Below are positions 27,680 through 40,400 of a stretch of 64,000 nucleotides of DNA, piece after piece (position 1 is the stretch's first letter; every line of letters begins with the position of its first letter). The notes beneath the pieces are model-generated. The model was not told the DNA's origin and did not search any database. It saw only the letters and a list, made by a program, of their open reading frames with translations. Origin of the DNA: Xylaria sp. FL1777. Lineage: Eukaryota; Ascomycota; Sordariomycetes; Xylariales; Xylariaceae. The position numbers and the translations under genes are program-made. The stretch lies in NCBI GenBank assembly GCA_022578965.1, contig MU400685.1:1-64000 (forward strand). The letters run 5' to 3'.

Positions 27680-29754
27680 TAATAAACATAATTATTAAAC
27701 TAATATTAAAAATAGCAAAAAAAACAATTAATAAAAAAAGCATAGCATTTTTACTACAGCTAAATATTATAAAAGCTTTTAATATTATTAATAAAAAAAA
27801 ATAATATATATTTTATAATAAAAAAGTTTTTTTTTTAAATAATTATATAAATAAACTTTTTTATATTAAACTATATAATATGTTTTTGCTTTAATAAAGC
27901 AATATTTTAGCTAATAGTACTAAAAGCTAAAGTTTTTTAAAAGTTTTTGCTTTTATTTTATTTTATTTTTTTTATATATTTTAATATTTTATAATAATTT
28001 TGCTATATACTAAAAGCTAATAATAATTAGCTTTACTAATAATACTAATTTTATTATAATAAACTTAAATATAAAGCAAAACTATAAAGCTTTAAAAGTA
28101 GTATAAAAAATATATAAAAACTAAATAAAAAAATATAAAATAAAGTTTATATTGCAAAAAAGCAAATTAATATATTTTTTTAGTAATAAAACAGCATTTA
28201 TATAAGTAGTATACTTTTTTAATATAATAATATACTTAAAAAACAGCATAAAATTTTTAAAAATATAGTTTAATAAAAATATAAAGTAAAAAAAACACTT
28301 AATAAAGCTTAAAAAAAAACTAAACATTTAGTTATATATAATAATTAAGCTATAAAACTTTATATAAAGTAATAATATAATAAAAATAAAATAAATATAT
28401 ATTATAATAATATAAAACGCTTTAGCTTATAATGTAGCAATTTAATATAAAAACTTTAAAAAAAATAAAGCAAAAGGTATTATTAATTTATTAGTAGTAA
28501 CTTAAAATAAATACTTTAAACGTATAATTAAAGCTTTTAAAGCAACTAAAATAAAGCACTTAAAAATTAAAATAAAAATTTCTTTTATTAACTTATATTT
28601 TAGTAGCAAAATAATAGCTTATAAATACTATATAAAAAGCTTAGTAATTAAAAAATTAATTTAAAAAACAATAAAAAAAATTAAAACTTTTATTTAAAAT
28701 ATAAAAGCTTAAAAAGCTAAAAACTAAACAAAAAGCAAGCTTATAAATAATAGCAAAAGCATAACTAAAAAAAATCTAACATTAGCTTTAAACTTTTAGC
28801 AAAAAAAGTAGTTAAAAAAAAAACTTAAAATTACATTAAAAAAAAAATTAAGCAAATAAAACTAAACTAAAACAAGCAATAATTATTTAATAATAGCTAA
28901 ACAAAAGTTTAGCAAAAATAAAGCTTTTAAAAAGTATAATAAATTATTAAAGCATAAAATAGCTATAATAATATAAATATGCATTAAAAAAATAAAACTA
29001 AAAGCGTTTTTATATAAAAAAAAAGTTTTAAGCTTTTTTATACTTTTTTATAAATATATAAAAAAAAAAAAACTTTTTAATATATAGTTTTATGTTATAA
29101 TTTATTAAAAAATAAAAAAAAGCAACTATAAAAAAGCTTTATAACTAAGCTATTATAAATTAATAAAAACTTATAATTAGCTATAAAAAAGCTTAAAGCT
29201 ATAAATAATATTATAAAGTAGCTATTTATTACTAATAAAATAACAATATATAATAAAGCTATTAAAATAAAAAAAATTAAAAAAAAAAAAAAAGGCAGAA
29301 AATAAGAAAAAAACTAGCAAAAAAAGCAAAAGTATTTTTTTAAAAGTTTTAAAAAACAAAAAAAAAGCTTTTATATGCTTTTTAAAAAAACAAAAAGTTT
29401 AAAAGCTTTAAAAAAAGTTCTTTTGCTTTTTTAACTATTATTTTTTGTTTAGTAAGCTAATTAATAAAAACTAGTTATTATAAAATAAAAAAACTTTAAA
29501 ATAGCAGCATAAACATTATTATATAAAGTTTTTATTTAGCTTTTTATATAGTTTTACTTATAAGTATATAAGTAAAAAAACTATGCTATAAAGCAATATA
29601 GCAAGTTATTAATAATAATAATAACACTTATAAAAAAAAGTTTAAAATTAATATAAATCTTTTTTTTAGCTTTATAAATAATTATAGCTTTAATAAAAAA
29701 ATTTATTTTAATAATAAAAAGATTTAATGTTTTATTTTATTATATATTATAGCT

Positions 29755-32700
29755 AACACTACTATAGACCTAGCTTGGGTATTAATGGACTTAAAAGCTG
29801 CCTTTATATTAAGCCTAAACATAGTAAAAAGCAACTATAAGCTGCTTAAGTACTAAATAAAAAGCTTTAATGAACCGAATAAAACCCTAGAAAACCTAAG
29901 CTAGAACTAAAAGCTAGCTAACATAAAACAAGTAAAAATTAAGGCACGCTTTCTTTTAGCGACCTTTTATTTAGCAAACGTTAAAGACTTTGAACACTTA
30001 AATCTAGCTATAGAAGAGCTATTTAATAGCTTAAATAAGATTGTAAACAAAATAGTACTAAACTAAAAAAAAAGCAGGCTATAATGTAACTAGTAAACAA
30101 TAAAAGTAAAGCAAGCAGTGCAAAAAAAAAAAAAAGCTTATGCTTACTAGCAGAAAGTCCAAACTAAAAAAGCTTACTAAAATAAATATAAAACAAATAA
30201 AGCATAAAAAAAAGCTTAAGCTAAAGCGTTTAAAAGCTATTTTTAATAACAATTATATAACTTCTTTAATATAAAAAGAAGCAAAGCTAAAAGTATAAAG
30301 GTAAAACAAGCTAAAATAATATAAAAAACCTTGAAATAAGCACGAATAAAAAGCTTATAAGCATTAAAAAAGCTAGTACTACTAAATTTCTGCAATAATA
30401 ATAGCTTAAATGCAACTATAGCAAGCATTTTTAAAAACAAAGTAAAAGTTCTTGCTAAAAAGTTCTTTTTAAAACTAAACGCTAACTTAAAAAACATAGC
30501 TACTTTGTTAGCTCTTTTAACTCTTTTTTTTTTTTACTATAGTATAAACTATTATAAAATGCAAACGATTTTAAGCTATATAAAAGCCTAAAAAGCACTA
30601 AAATTAAGTAAAATCCTAAATGTATTTTTAAAAGCATATAGCTTACGGCTACTTAAAAACAATAAAAACAAACATAAGTTTTTTGCTAAGCGTATAGCTA
30701 ATATAGCATTAGCTAGCTTTTAAATTAATTACTACTTAAAATGCTTTTAAAACGCTTAAACAATAGTTATTTTAAAAAATAAACTAAATAAAAGCTTATT
30801 AAGCTTTTAATAGCTTATTGCTTTATTAAATATAGTAAAAAAGCTTATTAAAGCTAAAATAGCTTTAAAATTAATTTATGTTACTATAATATATAAACTG
30901 CTTTTTTTTAAACAAATAAAAAATAAGTTATAATGGTTTACAAAAATAGCATTATATTTAATTACTTTTATAGTATATTATACGTAAGCTATAAACAAAG
31001 CAATCTTAATGCTTTTTTTAAACATAACAAAAGTATTTAACTTAATAATACATAAAAAGCTTTATTAAATACTTAAAAAAATAAGCTTTTTAAAATAAAC
31101 AATATAATAAATATAAAGCTTTTTAACGAACTACATAATAACTTTACTTTTTAACAAGCAGAAGTTAAACCTAATATATATTAAAGCAAGTACTTTATAG
31201 AAATTCCTGCTATTGCTAATTTTTTTTTGCTTATATACTGCTTTGCTATATAATAAACTGCAGCTTATATAAAAGCTTTAAAGCGCTGTTTTCGCAAATA
31301 ATACAAACTTACTAAGTGTTAAAAAAAACATAAAAATAGCTTATAAAGCGCTTAAATAAACCTATAAGGTCTATTTAAAATAAAGCTAAAAATATAAATT
31401 CAAATTTAACTTAAGCAAATATTACTTTGTTTACTTTATAAAGCTAAGCCAAAAGGCTTTTAAGCATATAATAAAAGCAAGCTAAAAGAAAATATGCCTT
31501 AAAATAGCAGCAAAAGTGCTTAATATATAAATAAACTACTATTTAAATTAAAAAAAGCAACATAAAATGCTTTGCAAAAAGCTAGAAAAGTAAACGTTAT
31601 TAGTAAGCTGCTTAGCTTAATTTGCATAAAAACTAAGCATAATTTAAGCAAAACTTTTATATATAGCAGTAATATAAGCAATAATTAAGTATAAATTAAT
31701 AGCGTAGCACAAATTAACAAAACAAAACTAATAGCTAAAATAAAAGCTGCTAAAAGCGCTTAAGCAAGTTTAAAACAAATGCTTACGTATTATTACTAAG
31801 GCTTATAAAAATGTTTGCATAATTAACTTTAAAACAAAATTGCTAATTTTTTTTTTAAACTTATAGCTAAACTATAAAACTATTAAATATACAAAAAAAG
31901 TTAAAAATACAAGTATAGCAAATTATATTCGAAAGTAGTTCAAAAGGCTAGCTTTAGTAGCATATAACTTAATTAGCAATAAAAAGGTTTAAAGCTATAA
32001 AGTATAGCTAAATAATAGCAAGAAAAAAATACTTTAAGCTAGTAAAACATAAAGCAAACTTCTGGAAATCTTAAATTATAAAATATACTAAAAGGGCAAT
32101 AAAAGCAACAAAGAAAACAAGCTACTAATAAACCTAGAATTAATATATACGTAGCATATTTAGTAATAAACCAAAAAACAGAAAAAAACAAGATTTAAAC
32201 AAACTATTGCTAACTAGCTTTTATATAATAAGCAGCTTAATATATATAAAAGCTTACATAAGGTTAAAAGCTTTATATTAGTTTAGCTACGTATAAAAAA
32301 AATTAGCTTAAAAAAGTACTTTACGTTTTAAAAAATATTTAGCTATAAGTTGCTAATATATTAATATAGTTAAGCTAAAAAGTTATTACTGCACTTTTTA
32401 AACTAGTGCTTTAAATATAATAGCATTTATAGTATACTAAAAAAGCAAACAAATTTTTAATTAAGCTACTAATTATTATATAACTTAAAAAAAGCACGTA
32501 AAATAACTAAATAAGTTCTAAATATAAAAAGGCTTAGCTATTATAACGTAGCTAAAAAACTAATTAAGTTATAAGTAGCTATAAAAACATAAAAACAAAG
32601 GCTTTTAAACATAAAGCAAAAATAGCTAAGCATTAATACTAGCTTTTCTTTAAGCTAAAAAAAGTTTATTATAACTATAAAACAAAAGTTAAAACAGTTA

Positions 32701-34620
32701 TTATAAAGCTATTTATTATTTATAGTTTTAAAAAAGCTACTTATTATAGGCTTATGTTTATAAACTTTAAAATAAAGCATAACATAATAAAGTACTAAAA
32801 ATAATAACATAAAATTACAAACATAAAACTACAAAAGTTAAAAAGCATACATTATAAAAAAGCAAAGCAATTAAACAACTTTATTAAGCATTAAACATTA
32901 AAATTCTACTAAAACTTTTAGCTACTAAATATATAATAATGCTAACCTTTAAAAGTTATATAAATACCTTTTAACTAGCTTATTTATATAAAACCTTTAG
33001 CTTTTTTATTTACTGTAGCTTTTTTTGCTTCTTTAATTATAACTTAAAGTTATATATTAGCTATAAATATAGCTTAAATATTTCTATTAGTATAAAAATA
33101 GCACGTAGCTATATAAGCCTTAATAAACAATTAAAGTTCTTTATTAACTTTTTTAAGCTAAAAAATTATTAGTAGTACTTAAAATTAAAAAAACTTTAAT
33201 AGTTAAAATAAACATAAAGTAAAGCTTAAAAACATATAAACATTAATATAGTTAAAAGTACTTATAAAACTATAACTGTTATTTTTAATGCTTACTTTGC
33301 TTTTTTTACATTATAAGCACTTAATAAACTTACTAGTAATATTATAAACATAAAAGTTATTAATGTTTTTATATAGTTAACATAAAAAAAACAACAATAA
33401 AAAGTATATAATATACTACTATAATATAAGCAATACAATAATAGCATAGCTTAAGCATTTTAGCATGCTTAATAAATATAAATTTTAAAGCTATTAGTAA
33501 TATTTTAGCATAAAGCACTAAAGCACTTACTTTTATTTTAAAAATTAGCATTATAGCAAAAAAGCATAACAATAAGCAGTTATAAAAGCTTAAACTATAT
33601 AATAGCAAGCTATTAGCTACTTTATTTAGTACTATAAATTAAATAACTAGTAAAAACTGCAATAAAATAACTTATAACCTTAAATATATAAGCTTAATAT
33701 TAATTAATATATATACTTAAGCTAAGCTAATTATAAATATATATTATAAAAAGCATAGCAGCTATAGCAAAGTAAATTTTTATATAACTATAACGTATTA
33801 ACAACTAATTATATTATAAATTAAGCACTTTAATATACTAAAGCAAGCATAAGCTAAACATATAGTAATAATAATAATAAAAGTAGTAAAATTAATAGTT
33901 AAAAAAGAAAAAAATCAGCATAAATAGCTAAGTAAAATAACTTACTACTTATTGCTACTTTATATTGCTTAATATATAAGCTATTTATAAACTATGCTTA
34001 CTTAGTAAGCTTATTATAAAAAGCATAAAAGCAGCTTAAAAAATAAATATATAAAAAGCAAACTAAAAAATAATAAACAATTAACTTTATTTATAACTTA
34101 GTTATAACTTAGTTATAAAAAAACTAATATAATAAAAAGTTAGCAGTAATACTAAAGCAAACAAACTATAATATACTAGCAATATAATAAAAAAAGGTTT
34201 AAAAAAAAACTAAGAAAAAAAAGCAATACATTTAGCTAAATAAGTACTAAAACTAAAAAAACTGCTATAAGTAGTATAAAGCAAGCAGCAATACTAAAGC
34301 AAGCAAACTACAAAGCAAAAAAAATACAAAAAAAAAAGAACTACAAAATAACTACGTAAAAGTATATATACCTAATTAATAGCATGTTATAAATAAGCAA
34401 ACAACCTAAAAGTAAAAAAGTAAAAAACAAAGCACTTAATAAAATTATAGTAAAATTAATGCAACTTAGAAATAAATATAAAATGTTTTTACTTAGCTAC
34501 TAAAAAAAAAGTAAGCTGCTTACGGCTTGCTTTTAACCCATAAGCATAGTTTTTACTTATATATATAAAAAATAAAAACTAGCATAGCTAATAAGCCGTT
34601 AGCTTAAGTAATACAATATA
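29755..34620 (+). mobile_element. 5'-truncated Tad-like LINE, family 2 (RIP-damaged)
   Basis: Perfect 14-bp target-site duplications TATATATTATAGCT lie at 29,741–29,754 and 34,621–34,634. The element starts inside or just after an endonuclease region, as 5' truncation would produce. Reverse transcriptase motifs are readable on the plus strand: LIALLN near 30,824, motif A LNITKVFN at 31,018–31,041 (consensus LDITGxFD) and motif C FANN at 31,291–31,302 in the same frame. Downstream are the thumb-region text near 31,640–31,900 and the C-terminal Tad tail to about 32,600. Internal stops and at least one frameshift make it dead. The last 2 kb are not explained by the LINE ORF. Confidence 0.8.
32650..34570. 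other. Unexplained 3' segment of LINE family 2
   Basis: After the end of the reverse transcriptase ORF about 1.9 kb remain before the element's 3' terminus. This is unusually long for a 3' untranslated region. Plus-strand reading gives Lys/Gln-rich broken frames at about 33,900–34,450 that could be a second ORF or a nested element. A 79-codon minus-strand frame at 33,369–33,608 is hydrophobic only because the DNA is AT-rich. No family was recognised. Confidence 0.35.
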
Positions 34621-34905
34621 TATATATTATAGCTTTTATAAACTATAAATATACTTAATTAATAAAAAACCTTTAGTTTTTTTTTTATATTTATTTTAAA
34701 ACTTATATAAATTATATTATATGCTTAAATTTTTATAAATAATATTAAATATTAAACTTATAAATATATTTATATAAACTTTAAAAAAAATAAGTTATAG
34801 CTTATAATAAGCATAACTTATTGTTTTATGTTTTTAGTTTAAAGGATTTAAGATAACATTTTTAAACCTTTTATTAAACCTTTAAGCCTTTATTCTTGCT
34901 TTATT

Positions 34906-37447
34906 TTATGATAAATCTATTTTCCCCTGTGTTTTCACAATCTCTCTCACGTTCTCCCATGAATTATCCACTAATACCACTCGCTTCTCCTTGTGCAGAA
35001 GATCTTTAAACTCTGCTGGGAGGACCTGCTCATCAAAACTGAAATTTGATTCGCTGTTCAATGCAGACTCTACAGCCCCCGAGAATTTAGCCGGGTGGGC
35101 AGTCGACAAGGAGATGTGCTTCACATTCCCACCAGATCCAGCAATGGATCTTGTTGCCGCTGCAACGCCGACTGCTGTGTGCGGGTCTAGGACGTACTGT
35201 GTCCGACGATAACATGATCGGATGGTTTCGAGCGTCTCTGGATCACTCACTCGCTCACTTTCAAATATCATCCGACCCGCTTCCATTATATCCGAATGAA
35301 CTGGCCCAAATCCGCCAGACCTTTTCAACGACTGGTACCATGCCGCGACTTCCTGCCCGGCTTGCTTCTTGTTAAACTGCTCATCCATCCCAACAGTCGA
35401 GGCAAAACCTATCTCAGTTAAAAAAAACAGAACTGCAGGACGGATGATAGCAGGGAAAACTCAAACCTTCTGCCAGGAACCACATCAGCCTTTCAAAGTT
35501 ACTGGAAACCAAGATGTCCATGGCCGGGCTTAGAGTCTCTTTGCAGCCGTCTTTATGTAGGTGCACTTCATCAGCGCTTCCATTTACGGCTGGCTGTTTC
35601 TCATATCGACCAGTCTTCCAGAATCGGTCCAGAATATCGTTCCTACATCATATCGTATCAGCAATTTTGCATAAAACCCGAAGTATATGTCCGTATGACA
35701 CTAGCACTACCGAAGGTGGCGGCAAGGCTTTGGCCTGGGGTTTTGAATTGTGAAGTTGAATTCCTCTGGAAGCGGACAAGATCGCCTTGGTCTGAAACTC
35801 ACTCATTTGTTGCCACTGCATGTTTGTTAAAGTAATGACACCAGCACTTGGGTGGGAGAGTACAAACCAACTAATTTATCCACGGGCAATCCCATCTTAG
35901 TTGCGAGATAGCCTGCAAGAATATTTCCAAAGTTGCCGGTCGGTGTGACGAATCGGACCTTATCCTCCACCTTGAACGAGGTGGATGTCCTCGCGAGTGA
36001 GAAGTAAGCATAGAAATAGTAGACTATCTGAGCAAGAATTCTCGAGAAGTTGATGGAGTTCACAGCACCAAGTTTGAGTGCATCATTTGTGTCCGGGTCG
36101 CTGAAAAGCGCCTTCACGATATCCTGCAGATTCAACTGTCAGTTTACCGGGCCGGCCCGACATTGCAGTGCTGCTCCCCTTACCTGGCAATCGTCAAAGG
36201 TTCCAGCGACAGCGATGTTATGTACATTGGCGTCCAGGCACGTTGTCATCTGAGCCTCTTGGATCTGTAGAGCGGAATACTCGAGTTAGTTATGCCGGAG
36301 ACGAATCAAGAGCAAACTCCATCTTGTTTAGTGACGGCTATGCACGGCAACTGTAATCGTGCACCAACCGCCTCTCCCCCGAGATGTCAGCATAGTGACA
36401 GGTATGACTTACGGGGCTGACGCGGTCTTTTGGATGTAGTATGAATACAGATACATCTTTCTTGCCTCTGAGGCCATAGATAGCGGCCGAACCAGTCTAG
36501 CATCCCGTTAGATACCCGGCCTGATGGGGAGTTGCATGTTGGAGCATATCTACATCACCGCTGGTAGCGCCAACTACTGTCAAATGGTGTCGGTCTATCT
36601 TCCAGTCAGTTCTCCCTTGTGTCGGTCTATCTTATCTAGGAGAAGGTGGAAGGGGTTGGGGTTGGGGTTGGTTCATATCACAAGAGCTCTCAGGCGCACG
36701 TAAAAGCTCACCCTTTCCCTCTTTCCCATGATTTTTCCGCACGAGAAAATATTCGAACAGGTTTCCCAAGAATTGCAAAGCGCCTAAGTGAACCCCGTAA
36801 GCTCTATACGACGGGACAACAGGGACAACGCGACGCACAGTCCTTGAACGAGTAGCTTGGGCCATGGAACAACTCGAGAAGAAACAAGTTGTTGTCTTGC
36901 AGGTGGACCAAGGGTGCGACATTGTCGGCTCTAAAGGTAGAATAGCTCCTCTCGATGATGGCTCTGAGGTCGCCGGGCGGGATTTCGTCAGCCGAGATGT
37001 ACAGGCTGAAGATGCGGAAGGCTAGTTCAGGGTACGAGAGGTCTTTCCACTCTTGCTAGTAGAGCCAATTGTCAGCGGTCGGGCGTCGGGCGCGAGCAGG
37101 GGCGGCGACAATACCCAATTCTCTACGCGGGGGATCTGGTGCGGCAGAAACAGGCCGCCGTCTGCAGCAAGGCCCTTTAGGACAACGGTCTCGAAGGAAA
37201 GCTGGAGAAGCAGCGCGGTCAGCAGGGGAGTCGCGGTGATAAGCTGGGAGAGGACGTTGATGTGGATGGATAGACCGTGCGGATGGGATATATATCAGCC
37301 AGCGAGCGAAATGAAATGAGTGGAGGAGACAGGCCTCGCCCTGCCCTGCCCTGCCCTGCCTTGCCTACGTACGCCATAGTCGCCGCCCCTCGTGGAGAGG
37401 TAGGTCTGGGACGGCGTGTGGTTCCGACTTGCTGTGTCCTGGTACAT
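34906..37447 (-). CDS. THR4: Threonine synthase
   Basis: This PLP enzyme converts O-phosphohomoserine to threonine, the last step of threonine synthesis. Eleven exons join in frame to 534 residues, normal for fungal THR4: 37,447–37,373; 37,201–37,115; 37,055–36,839; 36,783–36,712; 36,594–36,554; 36,496–36,413; 36,264–36,184; 36,123–35,868; 35,815–35,803; 35,642–35,467; 35,408–34,906. The N-terminal YLSTRGGDYG motif lies in exon 1. The PLP lysine is Lys125 in SFKD, split from its following Cys by intron 3. Glycine-rich VGATSGD and VTPTGNFGN phosphate-binding loops are present. Exon 9 is only 13 nt, and without it the frame is lost. The start ATG at 37,447 is the first in frame with the motif. 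The stop codon abuts the AT-rich block, so the 3' untranslated region must lie in degraded repeat DNA. Confidence 0.93.
35803..35815 (-). other. THR4: 13-nt micro-exon of THR4
   Basis: The 13 bases supply the residues V-A-T-N-E of the conserved KLVVATNENDIL segment, together with bases from both neighbours. A 52-bp intron (35,816–35,867) lies upstream and a 160-bp intron (35,643–35,802) lies downstream, both GT–AG. Joining exon 8 straight to exon 10 would shift the frame. Reading through intron 8 meets a stop at once. Confidence 0.85.
37338..37366. repeat. (CCTGC)n short tandem repeat in THR4 intron 1
   Basis: Four to five units of CCCTG lie within the first THR4 intron (37,202–37,372), just downstream of the donor site in the direction of transcription. 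Confidence 0.8.
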
Positions 37448-40400
37448 GTCGATGCCGCCACTGTATCTGTCGGTATCTATTCTTCGGTTCCTTGTTCGCC
37501 TGCTTGTCTGCTTGTCTGCTTGTCTGTTCGCCTGTTCCTTGCCGTTATTGGTTTTCCGGTGTTTCGTCTATAATTGGTGTCTATAATCGGGGTGATAAAA
37601 GACGAGTTTATTATTAAAAACTTCGGCATGTATTTTCGACCCCTCCGACAACTCGCTTTCGGCGAGGTAAAAGCTTAATTAATTGAGTCCTCAAGCTCCT
37701 ATATCGGCTACCCATCCGGAAGATCAATCACCCGGCCGAGAGTAGCGTCAGGATGGCTTGTACCACCTGTACCTCTGTTGTCACCTCAATCGACCTGCTT
37801 TTCCTTGTTAGCCGTGAAGCCCAGACAATACAATAGCATATAAGTATACACACATATTTAATAGTACATAGATTATAATTGGCCGTCCACCATGTATATT
37901 CACGTGTCGATACCTACCTACGAAGTTGTTCAAATCTACTCTTTGAACCACGATAGTCCACCTATTCCCTCGGACTTTGTGTGTTTCCCGTACTCCATGT
38001 GGGACTGTCAACGGAATGCTGCCGATATCCGCTTGACGATGGCGGCTTGTGGGTATCATTTGGTGTGGCTCACTTACTTCTCTCTGCTACGTTGGCGAGA
38101 CCACGAGCCAGCGGGAGAGCCTGAGATCAGCACTATGGGAGGAATCATTGCCAAAATCTCGCCTAACCTTACTGTCCACACTTGAGGCCGTAACTCCTAT
38201 TTCACCCAGTGGCATAGCCAGGCAAACTTGTCTCTAGCAATAGAGCGCGACTATCCTGCGCTCCATATGGCATTGCTATTATGATTCGTTTTCTCCCAAC
38301 CTTTGCGGGGGGTGTATTAGTTAGTAACTAACTAGTAAATTATTATCGGCTAGTTAATGTGATAGTAGTATTATGTGGCACCCTCCACATATAGTCTAGA
38401 TTGCGCGTTTTCATTGTCTTGGAGGCATCGTTGATCCTATCGAGCTCGTCAGTTGGGTATACGGGTGCGTTACCTATGGGCCTTATAAACAACGAGTCAG
38501 ATCCCTAGCCCCTCGGAGTCTCATTATTTCACTACATGGTAGTTGCCGTGGTTTTCAGCCTACCGCCAACCTTCATCCAGCAGAGATGAAGAAACTATTT
38601 CCTATTATCTCCCTGCCGCCCGACCTATAAATCATCCGCTTGGATGGCTGCACACGCTGTTCCCTTCCTCCACTAGAAACGAGCTTCATCCATGAGATGT
38701 CAGTCCACTGATACAATACAAACCCCCCCCCCCCCCTATCTCTTTTCCTCTTTTCCTCTTTTCCTCTTTTCCTCTTTTCCTCTTTCTAGCTGTTGCTCAT
38801 GTGTGCTTGTCTTACGTCTTCATCGAGTTTAGCTCACTAGTAGCCACGAAGTTATTATATGATTCTCATCGAGATCCTAAGTGGCAAATACTTCTAAGGG
38901 CCACCGGTGGCCAGCTTGGGCTATGTCAGCGCGCGTCTACTCTGTGGAGCATTAATGTTGTTACCAGAGTAATGAGTTGTACTTATATTTACAGTGTTAC
39001 ATATATGCTCTTCGTAATCCATGTCCAACGTGTGGGAGAATATATCTTACATGGACTATGTAATTGTGTAGGGTATAAATACACCCGATCCCATACTGGG
39101 GAATGTATGGCCACAAAAAGCATATAAAGCCTGGCGCATATATGTAGTGGATGATAAGTAGGGCTTAGTACAGTGGTGTGTAATGGTCATTACCAAGCAG
39201 TTTTCACGCCTGAGCAAATCTGAGTATATCTAACCGCAGATGGGCTGCAATTCAACTAATATCAACTCAATACTCGAGTACTCTAAAATACTTGGTGGTC
39301 CAGATTAACTAATCAAGAGCCAGTAGCCTTTAGGATCCCCTTAGCTGTGCTATGCCTCGGACATCCGGAACAACTTAAAAATAGAGGGCAGAATATTCAC
39401 TAATCTAACTATGCTGGCGGATCTGACCTTGTGCATGTACAATCCGCACTAATGTGCTCCTTTCCTTATACTATTGATCCAGAATCCTATATGGTCGACG
39501 TAGGTTTGCTTACCTGGAGTGATGAATCGTTCCGTGTCCATGCTCGACTTAAATATGAAGTCTATTCATCTGGTTTGCTGTTTGTACACCTTTAGGGCTG
39601 CATGTTGTCCATGTTATATGCCCCGTGTGTATAATTCAACCCTTATCTGGTACTCAACATTAAAACCTAGCAATACCAACCTAGCGGCAACCCAGCAGCA
39701 ACCCGACACGAAGAATAAAACACCCGCCCTCTACCCCCTATCTCCCCAAAAGGCACGGATAACAAAATGAATAAATATTCCAAAAAGGCTCCGTGTAGTG
39801 TCATCGCGAAGCCTAACATGTTATACCGGAAAGCAACACCAATGTTGCTCAACCCTACCCGGGAGAGAATCAGTGACTCAGACAAACCTGGGCTTATCAA
39901 ATAACATAATTTGATGAAGTTAAGATGAAATATAACTTCAAGTTTATTGTTAGCATAAAAAGGTATTTGCTCTTATTTCGCATAGGCTATTTGAAATGAT
40001 TGTAGATAAGTGCTCGTTGTTTAAGAGAATTCAATATTGTAGGGCAGGAGTTGTTTACTAAGCCCTGAATTGTTTTGTTTAAGTGAGTCACTGGAGAGAA
40101 TCGGACGACGAACCACCAAGGCTATATTGTTCACCCATGAATACTTCTTCATCCAACCAGGCAACAATTAACTCGCTCATCTGCCGTATCAAGCCGGCTC
40201 AAATAGAACACAAACCAACGTGACACTCACTGAAGTCACGCAAGGAGTTGAGCTCCAACGACCTACACTCAACATATTTATAGAAAACGAGAACTTTGTG
40301 GCCCTGCATGGAGAGCGTGTGATGACCAAGCAAAGAGGCTAGTAACACCGATAGGGAGCGACATTGCAAACACACTACTAGCATTACCACTGCAAGGTAA

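Larger units (their letters stand above)
18656..29626 (+). mobile_element. Tad-like LINE, family 1, copy C, split by a nested copy
   Basis: The 5' part is 18,656–21,788 and the 3' part is 27,692–29,626, together about 5.07 kb, the family length. Both parts align in order with copy B: the left part ends where B is at about 13,555 and the right part resumes there. The 3' end carries the (TAA)n tail near 29,606–29,626. The 5' start is placed by the AAATTCTTTACAC text that also opens the other copies. Flanks share TTATAAAAAA-like text, a probable but imperfect target-site duplication. All coding frames are broken. Confidence 0.75.
1..34905. repeat. AT-rich, RIP-degraded retroelement block
   Basis: The whole stretch is dominated by A and T with many TA dinucleotides, homopolymer runs and stop codons in every frame. 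The same text recurs several times, mostly with C/T and G/A differences, which is the pattern left by repeat-induced point mutation in Pezizomycotina. Element ends can still be placed by target-site duplications and by a shared (TAA)n tail. Open frames of 60–90 codons here are mostly antisense to degraded retrotransposon genes and recur at the same element position in each copy, so none is called as a gene. The block stops abruptly at the stop codon of the threonine synthase gene. Confidence 0.9.

Noticed and set aside
30243..30497. 84-codon minus-strand frame in LINE family 2
   Set aside because: The plus strand reads as the linker before the reverse transcriptase; the minus frame is its shadow.
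38801..39127. 108-codon plus-strand frame in the THR4–KGD2 spacer
   Set aside because: No similarity to any family I know, no splice or codon-usage support; a chance frame is the simplest reading.
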